Source of the DNA: Ashinkailepas kermadecensis
Taxonomy: Eukaryota > Arthropoda > Thecostraca > Neolepadidae
Reading direction: 5' to 3'
Assembly (NCBI GenBank): GCA_034440615.1
Contig: JAOTOM010003817.1
Coordinates: 102,501-166,500 of the forward strand
Length of the DNA stretch: 64,000 bases
Numbering within the stretch: the first letter of the stretch is position 1; each line of letters begins with the position of its first letter. Of this stretch, positions 62,201-64,000 are shown in pieces. The notes beneath the pieces are model-generated. The model worked only from the letters and a program-made list of their open reading frames with translations. It made no database searches and was not told where the DNA came from. A program made the position numbers and the translations under genes.

Positions 62201-63364
62201 TTTTCATTTCAACACTAGTAGAACATTCCCTTTAAGCTATGCGCTATTTTCATTTGTTAGGTGATCATTATGATCAAGTTCCTATAGCAACATGACCCTA
62301 AGTCTGCTCTTCAAATACTGTAACAGGCGTCAGCGTTGTGCTAAGCTTTCCTTAAGGTGTGTGACCCACGGGTCTCGTGGTAAGCTTATAGTAGTAACTT
62401 GGAACGTTGCGTGCATGTGGAGGTTTCGGTCATTCTGCGGGTCATATTTTGATTTTCGCAAGATTTTTTTTATCGAAGATGTTCATACTTGTTCAACCGT
62501 TCCCGAGAGCAATGTCGAGATGAACCAGGGCAACTAGACCGGACAGCTTTGGAGTTGGTAGGTCAGTGCAAACACAATATTCGAAAGTCAAACGAGATCA
62601 AATTATAGTGATGGATGGTGATGATAAAGCCATTGCCAATAGAGATAGTCTACGCCAGCTCTGCGTGCGGTCTCAAAGTGAAAATATTGGGGTAAGGACC
62701 TGAGAACTTGTGTATTTCGCGTTCAGTCCTACAAGCCTATGACGAAAGCCGCCCAACGCTACAGCGCGTGCTTGTTTTCATTCACATTAGTGTGCTGTAC
62801 ATTTGTGTGCTGTCCTGAGCTGTACAACTCGCCAGTGAGGCAGATGTTCTGTTACATATACATTTGTAGTCATCTCTGCTCATTCATATGCATTCCGTCT
62901 CTTTTTTGCGCTGCTTTCCACGAAGGTCAGTGCAGAACGACATGCATGGTTGATCAATTACTCACGTAGTCACACATACTGAAATGCGTCGTATTGCGCA
63001 CATTCCAGGATATATGGACTGGGTCGGGGTGACGTTGACGGCGGGCGAAAACTTGGAGCGAAAGGCTCCACTGGATCTGATAGGGCGTTCAGCCCTTCAC
63101 CAATTGTTGCCGATGTATCTGTGGGAGATGGCTGACACGAAAGCGCGATGGTTCTCCGCGATTCCAAACCGCAATGTAACGGACGAGTATTGATATTTAT
63201 GAGTGTCCTCACGAGACCTCTTGACACTCCTCCCGTGCGTTGCCCAGCGCCGATGACCTCGTTTCACAGAGTTGGCTGTCTGCAGGTATCACTACGCCTT
63301 GAGGATGTGGGACAACGTGCGCAAGAGCTCCTTCTTCCATGAATATTGCCGGCTCGTGTGCTGA
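27665..63364 (+). CDS. SMG9: SMG9, NMD complex subunit (8 exons in window)
   Basis: SMG9 pairs with SMG8 and binds the SMG1 kinase, which phosphorylates UPF1 during nonsense-mediated mRNA decay. Eight plus-strand exons join in frame through GT-AG introns of phases 1, 2, 2, 2, 0, 1 and 2, giving 402 residues from the ATG at 27667. Family landmarks appear in order: a P-loop GRQGVGKS (residues 99-106) after the hydrophobic strand FLVVGVV, LDTQPILSPS (156-165), CHVVLVVQDWF (203-213), LLQTAEMLKP at the start of exon 5, LVFIQN, NLLLLPEFLPG, and a C-terminus LRMWDNVRKSS followed by TGA. Human SMG9 is 520 residues. The proline-rich N-terminal linker is shorter here and an upstream first exon is probably missing from the window or unrecognised. 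Introns total about 34.5 kb and are packed with tandem repeats. No promoter or poly-A signal was identified. Confidence 0.97.
28254..28401 (+). mobile_element. tRNA SINE (head type 1), slightly 5'-truncated
   Basis: Starts inside the A box (TCTAGGGGTAAGATGC). It has the B box GGGTTCGAGTC, the shared body CGACCAATCGGCGTGAGAG, and ends CCAATAACCAACC. Flanking ATTCAG occurs at 28248-28253 and 28402-28407. Located in SMG9 intron 1. Confidence 0.93.
28465..28687 (+). CDS. SMG9: SMG9 exon B (P-loop)
   Basis: Covers residues 48-122, with acceptor CCGTTTCAG| and donor CTCAA|GTAAGA. It includes the pre-G-domain helix (LLNENLQMMDTAISWL), strand FLVVGVV and Walker A GRQGVGKST, then MSMLGG. The split codon 48 (G|GT) is glycine, and split codon 122 (AA|G) is lysine with the next exon. 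A full tRNA SINE ends 63 bases upstream of the acceptor. Confidence 0.97.
29130..29390 (-). repeat. Family C repeat copy, inverted
   Basis: AAGGCTTGATAAGAGCCACA and GGGCCCATCTGGGTTAAGCC are reverse complements of the 23557-23605 block, and TGCTACCATAGCCAATCCCA matches the inverse of 23240-23260. Located in SMG9 intron 2. Confidence 0.7.
29391..30308. other. Remainder of SMG9 intron 2
   Basis: No element or exon recognised. Confidence 0.4.
30309..30488 (+). CDS. SMG9: SMG9 exon C (DTQP segment)
   Basis: Covers residues 122-182, acceptor GGCAG|GAAG and donor GGCGG|GTGAGG. It encodes KYMFPPETVQQILSSEHRTN, then the highly conserved LLDTQPILSPSIVD and RKLPG. DTQP occupies the place of the switch II DxxG of canonical GTPases, a known departure in this family. 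Strong GC bias at third positions contrasts with flanking introns. Confidence 0.97.
30489..32159. other. SMG9 intron 3; SINE-like fragment at 31875-31965
   Basis: TTAGTTAGTTAGTTATT at 31877 and AGTCGATGCCCCTAAAG...CCAAATAACTAAC at 31933 match, in part, 59778-59820 (AGTCGATGCGCCCTAAAGCC followed by (TAAC)n). This is probably the tail of a dispersed SINE or LINE family. Otherwise unassigned. Confidence 0.5.
32160..32273 (+). CDS. SMG9: SMG9 exon D
   Basis: Covers residues 182-220. The acceptor GCCCTCAG|G completes a glycine codon and the donor is ATCAG|GTCAGT. It encodes an amphipathic helix (QIEMLALQQLAFLYTIC) and core strand HVVLVVQDWF, then DGDLIR. The donor side is followed at once by degenerate copies of the junction sequence GTGACCTG..AGGTCAGT (see findings). 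Confidence 0.97.
32260..32375. repeat. Degenerate junction repeats after exon D
   Basis: GTGACCTGATCAGGTCAGTA spans the exon D donor at 32261. It is followed by GTGACCTGGTTAGGCTAGC at 32310 and GTGACCTCGTTAGGTCAGTA at 32339. Similar GTGACCTGG...GTCAGTG motifs reappear at 34435-34600. Confidence 0.7.
33055..33298. repeat. 17-bp minisatellite, ~14 copies
   Basis: Unit GCGAGGATAGCACTTAA with substitutions (CACCCAA, TACTTAA, AACGCTTAATC). Located in SMG9 intron 4. Confidence 0.95.
33299..34380. other. Intron 4, no element recognised
   Basis: GC-rich from 33300 to 33720, then AT-richer. Several short overlapping frames exist but no family match or splice-bounded exon is apparent. Confidence 0.35.
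34430..34950. repeat. Degenerate GTGACCTGG repeats and a ~68-bp GC-rich repeat (3 copies)
   Basis: CCAGGTCAC recurs at 34755, 34823 and 34892 with GGTGACC, GCCGGCGGTGC and GGCGCCG blocks at constant offsets (period 68-69). The preceding 34430-34600 carries looser GTGACCTG/GTCAGTG motifs. Confidence 0.8.
34951..35825. other. Intron 4, no element recognised
   Basis: Unique-looking sequence leading into the 35-bp array. Motifs CTCACTGGCGCTGGCATGC (35690) and GAACTGGGAGATCACGTCGC (35820) look like the array's ancestral edge. Confidence 0.35.
35832..41187. repeat. 35-bp minisatellite, ~153 copies (5.35 kb)
   Basis: The unit contains GTCGCTGCACTGGCGGCACG then GCAATATCTCATCAC; ATCTCATCAC starts at 35861 and 35896 (period 35). 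Almost all units are identical. Exceptions are ATTTCATCAC at 35931 and 39045, a one-base-short unit (TGGGGCACGG) at 37492, a disturbed zone 40128-40240, and GACAAT-for-GGCAAT variants clustered at 41002-41150. No unit contains a stop in any plus frame, so two long frames (35593-41223 and 35754-41201) run through it. They cycle a 35-residue peptide and are judged non-genic. The array sits in SMG9 intron 4. Confidence 0.99.
41190..42845. other. Intron 4; SINE-like fragment near 41750-41870
   Basis: GTTGTGGGTTCCAGTCCCAC (B-box like) followed by CTGCCGCTGCTCTTGTCGCG resembles the head-body junction of the SINEs at 28254 and 56326, strongly diverged. No exon recognised. Confidence 0.4.
42846..42945. 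repeat. TGATCATGTCATCTGTGACATC repeats
   Basis: GTGATCATGTCATCTG occurs at about 42847, 42886 and 42924 with intervening TGACATCTGTGACATC and (GT)n. Confidence 0.85.
42970..43058. repeat. 27-bp repeat, 3 copies
   Basis: GTTACACTAGACGATACTGC followed by AGGAC is repeated three times without visible change. Confidence 0.95.
43092..43330. repeat. GTGGTTA-type simple repeat
   Basis: Runs of GTGGTTGTGGTTAGTGGTTA with GTGGTGGTGGTGG at the start; strongly strand-asymmetric (G/T on plus). Confidence 0.95.
43355..43665 (+). mobile_element. Possible Helitron internal relic
   Basis: TATATAAAGGGCGAGTTTTG at 43361 is followed by a plus-strand frame with QELIGATTDESQLQDLVQVV and a Cys/His-containing continuation, compatible with the N-terminal domain of Helitron proteins. 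Its position just 5' of a Helitron helicase relic supports this, but the match is weak. Confidence 0.35.
43835..44215 (+). pseudogene. Helitron Pif1-like helicase, C-terminal relic and 3' hairpin
   Basis: In the frame ending at 44094, INKSQGQSLHVVGLNL and FSHGQLYVGCSRVGNPNRL are the signature C-terminal helicase segment of Helitron Rep/Hel proteins. A 36-bp block (CCATCATATCCACTTTACGC...) just upstream is tandemly duplicated at 43852 and 43888, disturbing the sequence N-terminal to it. About 110 bases downstream, a hairpin AACCCGGGCGAAGCCGGGTT (44199-44218) resembles the GC-rich 3' hairpin of Helitrons. It is followed by an expanded (AT)n instead of the usual short spacer before CTRR. Only the extreme 3' end of the element remains. 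Confidence 0.85.
44216..44292. repeat. (AT)n microsatellite at Helitron 3' end
   Basis: About 75 bases of pure alternating TA directly after the hairpin. Confidence 0.97.
44305..44378 (-). mobile_element. SINE body fragment
   Basis: GTCAATCTCTCACGTCGATT and GCGTAGCGACAGATGGGACT match the inverse of the SINE body/head junction at 20200-20260. The tRNA head is truncated. Confidence 0.7.
44379..44839. other. Intron 4, no element recognised
   Basis: Contains short direct repeats ACAGTACATCGTTTACAGTG/AGTGCATCGTTTACAGT near 44560-44595. No exon. Confidence 0.4.
44842..46254. repeat. 64-bp minisatellite, ~22 copies
   Basis: The unit carries CCGCTGTTACTGCCGGCCGC, CGATAGATGTCTCCCGAAGT and GCCACCCGTGTGGCGATGTG. 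The ATGTCTCCCGAAG phase recurs at 44868 and every 64 bases to 45636, then at 45698 and every 64 to 46210. A CACCCGTG/CACACGTG variant alternates irregularly and a GTTCCTGCC variant recurs at 45870 and 46062, showing a 192-bp local duplication. The 45636 unit is abnormal (62 bp, poly-G/C/T runs). Confidence 0.99.
46255..46819. other. Intron 4, no element recognised
   Basis: Unique-looking spacer between the 64-bp and 51-bp arrays. Confidence 0.4.
46820..48545. repeat. 51-bp minisatellite, ~34 copies, with higher-order variants
   Basis: The unit carries GTGATGTCCTGTCATGAACT, CTGACATAACTGCCCTCCCA and TAACCCCTAAC. A distinct variant (CCTCTTATAACCCCTAGCGT) recurs at 47261, 47363, 47619, 47772, 47875, 48079 and 48232, i.e. 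spaced by 2, 5, 3, 2, 4 and 3 units. One-base insertions (ACCCCCTAA) occur at about 47426 and 47835. Because 51 is divisible by three, the minus strand reads a 17-residue repeat in long open stretches (46733-47395, 47376-47804, 47785-48378), broken only at those insertions. Confidence 0.98.
48885..49573. repeat. 124-bp array of ~25-bp CRE-like sub-repeats, ending at exon E acceptor
   Basis: TGACGTCA occurs at 48912, 49059, 49158, 49282, 49406 and 49530; the last four are exactly 124 bp apart. Sub-repeats are of the type GACGTCACTGTTACCCCTG. The final, altered sub-unit (GACCTGTGACATCACCTCCCCCCAG) carries the exon E polypyrimidine tract and AG. Confidence 0.95.
49574..49721 (+). CDS. SMG9: SMG9 exon E
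   Basis: Covers residues 220-269, acceptor CTCCCCCCAG|A and donor ATGCAG|GTGACT. It encodes LLQTAEMLKPASSTAPSEEA (helix plus serine-rich insert) and HYPRLVFIQNRC, ending SIAQMQ. It is separated from exon D by a 17.3-kb intron, yet the joined codon (AG|A, arginine) and the family sequence continue exactly. Tandem arrays abut both of its splice sites. Confidence 0.97.
49722..51400. repeat. 62-bp array starting at exon E donor, ~27 copies
   Basis: GTGACTGATG at the donor (49722) recurs at 49784 and 49846 (period 62). Units contain GCAGAGGGTGTCCTCAGGAG, TAGACGGGACAGTGCTAGTC and AAAGGTAGGTGACTGATGG. Copies become more divergent (GTGAGGAGGATG variants, shortened units) after about 50580 and decay by 51400. 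Confidence 0.98.
51401..52533. other. Intron 5, no element recognised
   Basis: Unique-looking sequence; no exon or mobile element identified. Confidence 0.4.
52534..52870. repeat. TACCG/TACCC/TACCA pentamer-type array
   Basis: A 5/10-bp periodic array of TACCGTACCCTACCGTACCA type, degrading at its 3' end into TACCCTACCCTTCTCTGCCG. It ends 30 bases before the exon F acceptor and supplies C/T-rich sequence there. Open frames across it are artefacts. Confidence 0.97.
52901..53087 (+). CDS. SMG9: SMG9 exon F
   Basis: Covers residues 270-332, acceptor CCCGACAG|CTGG (phase 0) and donor GGAAG|GTGAGT. It is the least conserved part (LACCRRQDLYRSAFRASSLA...) and ends in the recognisable NLLLLPEFLPGEDG, equivalent to the VNLFLVPF segment in vertebrates. 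A TACCG-type array lies just upstream of the acceptor. Confidence 0.93.
53088..53877. other. Intron 6 start; solitary 33-bp unit at ~53487
   Basis: GCTGATCGTCCACACACATC and CTGTTGCCATCCTG at 53486-53519 is a single copy of the unit amplified 390 bases downstream. Otherwise unassigned. Confidence 0.7.
53879..54072. repeat. 33-bp minisatellite, 6 copies
   Basis: CTGATCGTCCACACACATCC then TGTTGCCATCCTG; starts at 53879, 53912 and so on. Being a multiple of three, it is open in several frames. No gene is implied. Confidence 0.97.
54265..54400. repeat. ~80-bp direct duplication
   Basis: GGTGGAGCGCGAACAAGCGC occurs at 54270 and 54339, each followed by TT(A)TCACG..GGTCTG.GTG.AAGTC.GT.GGCA. Confidence 0.85.
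54401..55070. other. Intron 6, no element recognised
   Basis: GT-rich unique-looking sequence without identifiable exon. Confidence 0.35.
55073..55228 (+). mobile_element. tRNA SINE (head type 2)
   Basis: The head reads GGTGGGCGCGGTGACACAGT with B box GTGGGTTCGAATCCCGCAAC. The body ACCGATCGGCGTGAGAGCTT then GGCGACGCCGCGTGACACAG and tail GTGTGTCGCAAAAG are homologous to the body of head-type-1 SINEs, but the head is different. Confidence 0.85.
55665..55818 (-). mobile_element. tRNA SINE (head type 3) abutting SMG9 exon G
   Basis: On the minus strand the head starts GGGGGCGTCGGTAGCTCAGT and ends GGGGTTCGATTCCCCGCGAC with GCCC, forming a perfect 7-bp acceptor-like stem (GGGCGTC/GACGCCC). The anticodon arm (TCTGG/CCAGA) has only a 4-base loop, so it is not a working tRNA. 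A body with GGTGAGAGGCAGGCGACGCC and a tail GTGCGTCGTAAAGCC follow, homologous to the other SINEs. Its 5' end lies within about 3 bases of the exon G acceptor. Confidence 0.85.
55821..55956 (+). CDS. SMG9: SMG9 exon G
   Basis: Covers residues 332-377: an acidic start (DEDEGP), then GLRHLVETLRSEVFRLPQLP and LTHQQLSEKHW. Acceptor CCCCCAG|ACGAG, donor CACTG|GTACGG. The acceptor tract belongs to a minus-strand tRNA-like SINE head. The split codon (TG|G) restores the conserved tryptophan with the last exon. Confidence 0.96.
56326..56489 (+). mobile_element. tRNA SINE (head type 1), full length
   Basis: Begins GGGGACGAGTGGTCTAGGGG (A box), then GTGGGTTCGAGTCTCGC (B box), body CGACCAATCGGCGTGAGAG, tail CGTAAAACCAATAACAAACC. 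The 9-bp target duplication GCCCGCAGG is at 56317-56325 and 56490-56498. Located in SMG9 intron 7. Confidence 0.96.
56500..58740. other. Intron 7, otherwise unassigned
   Basis: Apart from the 57086 frame, only a short direct repeat GACAATGTGCAATGGATAATGTC / CAATGTGCAATGGATAATGTC region near 58428-58485 stands out (two copies). Confidence 0.4.
57086..57601 (+). other. 171-codon open frame of unknown origin
   Basis: Starts MSTKGNRRNVPNTVKFKVGT, has a basic N-terminal half and an acidic, Pro/Gly-rich stretch (EDTEAEEPQANANPSGGEH), and ends LLRLFRSINATLLTFLTA. No domain is recognised. It is inside SMG9 intron 7 and may be a mobile-element ORF fragment or chance. Confidence 0.25.
59009..59242. 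repeat. 58-bp minisatellite, 4 copies
   Basis: GGGTTAAGTGGTGAACGGCG at 59009 and 59067 (period 58). Each unit ends GGTGAGCCTCTCTCCCGGCC. It lies inside a GC-rich block, 58750-59480, that resembles a LINE or LTR 5' untranslated leader. Confidence 0.95.
59314..59718 (+). other. 134-codon open frame after GC-rich leader
   Basis: Contains ILGVSEDAIINEPSDFGVIG and KIKVKRGAEL, protein-like in composition, directly downstream of the 58-bp repeats. It could be the beginning of a mobile-element ORF1. No zinc knuckle or known domain is visible. Confidence 0.25.
59740..61070. other. Intron 7; SINE-like (TAAC)n tail at 59778-59820
   Basis: AGTCGATGCGCCCTAAAGCC followed by four to five TAAC units parallels 31933-31965. 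No exon elsewhere. Confidence 0.5.
61077..61325 (-). pseudogene. THAP-type zinc-finger fragment, antisense in intron 7
   Basis: The minus-strand frame starts MASDRQVTMDRRKRRYYTCF and continues VPRYKNTILSKPDTIFIGLP, then RKLWSDAACRD. This is the N-terminal half of a THAP domain (C-x-VP-x-C-x-NT...F...P...R..W..A..R). The second zinc ligand is Tyr instead of Cys (CFVPRY) and the C-terminal CEDHF part does not follow in frame, so the finger is incomplete. THAP domains occur in P-element transposases and host regulators. A mobile-element relic is the likelier source here; a spliced exon cannot be excluded. Confidence 0.6.
61330..63285. other. End of intron 7, no element recognised
   Basis: No further exon or repeat family recognised. 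The last 20 bases (CACAGAGTTGGCTGTCTGCAG region) form the terminal acceptor. Confidence 0.4.
63286..63364 (+). CDS. SMG9: SMG9 terminal exon
   Basis: Acceptor GGCTGTCTGCAG|G; encodes YHYALRMWDNVRKSSFFHEY and CRLVC, then TGA at 63362. This matches the family C-terminus (W-[FY]-HYA-R-[IM]-WD-VRKSS). It lies 7.3 kb from exon G. Confidence 0.97.
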
Positions 63365-64000
63365 CCTGACCCGACCTGGGACGCGCGCCTGCAGTTGGAC
63401 GGACGGTGTGCGACCGTGCAGGTCTTGAGTGACCTGTAGGTATGACTCGGCGTCTGGCCTGATGCCCCTGACCCGGTGTCTGACACGAACTGGCTGTAGA
63501 CATCTTGCGATGGGCACCGCTCGCGCTGGGCACCCCGTGACCACGTTCTCACATCATCTCACCGTATCGAATGGCCGTCATCCGAAGTTCGAGAACTCTT
63601 GTTGCACGGAATGTGCCAGTGGTTCTCAAATAGCGGTGGTGCAGTGACGATCAACTGATGCAGCACGACTGATGACTGACCACACCAGTGCCGAGAGACG
63701 CCGCATGTCCGGCGACCGGTGCATGATACCAGAGACGCCGCATGCCCGGCGACCGGGGCATGATACCACACAGTGTGTTATTCGAGGACGCTCCGAACAG
63801 TGTGGTTGTTATTTGAAGACGTTGCGGATGTAGTGTTGGAAGCAGCTTCATTATCGCTTGTGTAGACCACCATCGCGGGACGTCGTCGTCAGGAAGCACA
63901 CCATGCACACTCACATTGCCAGGCGAATCCTGTGTGGTAGCTGTGATCCGGTGCGCTGGAAACATGACATTCAAACTTGTGCATTGTTGTGCTGTGTTGT
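63365..64000 (+). other. Downstream of the SMG9 stop; 41-bp duplication
   Basis: Probably 3' untranslated or flanking sequence; no AATAAA was seen. ACCAGAGACGCCGCATGCCC/ACCAGTGCCGAGAGACGCCG blocks near 63683-63765 form a direct duplication with GGCGACCGG.GCATGATACCA. Confidence 0.4.

Overview
The window is animal nuclear DNA. It has long introns, tRNA-derived SINEs with target-site duplications, LINE reverse-transcriptase relics, a Helitron relic, hAT-like and foldback elements, and an exceptional load of micro- and minisatellites. Scattered TTAGG/CCTAA-like runs near 7.45, 7.98, 8.18, 18.98 and 24.44 kb, together with the LINE types, suggest an arthropod (crustacean or chelicerate more likely than a fly). 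I cannot name the species.

The only convincing host gene is SMG9, the nucleotide-binding partner of SMG8 in the SMG1 kinase complex of nonsense-mediated mRNA decay. It runs on the plus strand from about 27.67 to 63.36 kb. Eight exons (27665-27808, 28465-28687, 30309-30488, 32160-32273, 49574-49721, 52901-53087, 55821-55956, 63286-63364) join in frame at GT/AG sites into 402 codons from the first in-exon ATG. They keep the P-loop, the DTQP segment and the family C-terminus. The extreme N-terminus, about 60 residues in vertebrate proteins, and the promoter were not found.

Region by region. 0-1.7 kb: a near-perfect foldback element with 0.55-kb arms and a decayed internal gene. 1.75-4.2 kb: three small tandem arrays. 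6.3-11.2 kb: dispersed mobile-element repeats, a LINE 3' end and a nested hAT-like MITE. 12.3-17.8 kb: a large imperfect inverted repeat made of degenerate short repeats that grades into a homogenised pyrimidine-rich array. 17.9-27.6 kb: SINE, LINE and MITE relics and (AT)n tracts. 27.67-63.36 kb: SMG9, whose 17.3-kb intron 4 holds a 5.35-kb 35-bp array (about 153 copies), a Helitron relic, a 64-bp array, a 51-bp array and a 124-bp CRE-like array. Intron 5 holds a 62-bp array and a TACCG-type array, intron 6 a 33-bp array and two SINEs, and intron 7 a SINE, a 58-bp array and an antisense THAP-type zinc-finger fragment.

The most unusual feature is how closely repeats are tied to splice sites. 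The 62-bp array starts at the exon 5 donor and recopies a donor-like motif in each unit. Exon 4's donor is followed by degenerate echoes of its own junction. The 124-bp array runs up to the exon 5 acceptor. The acceptor tract of exon 7 appears to be the antisense head of a tRNA-derived SINE. At least three SINEs carry different tRNA-like heads on one shared body.
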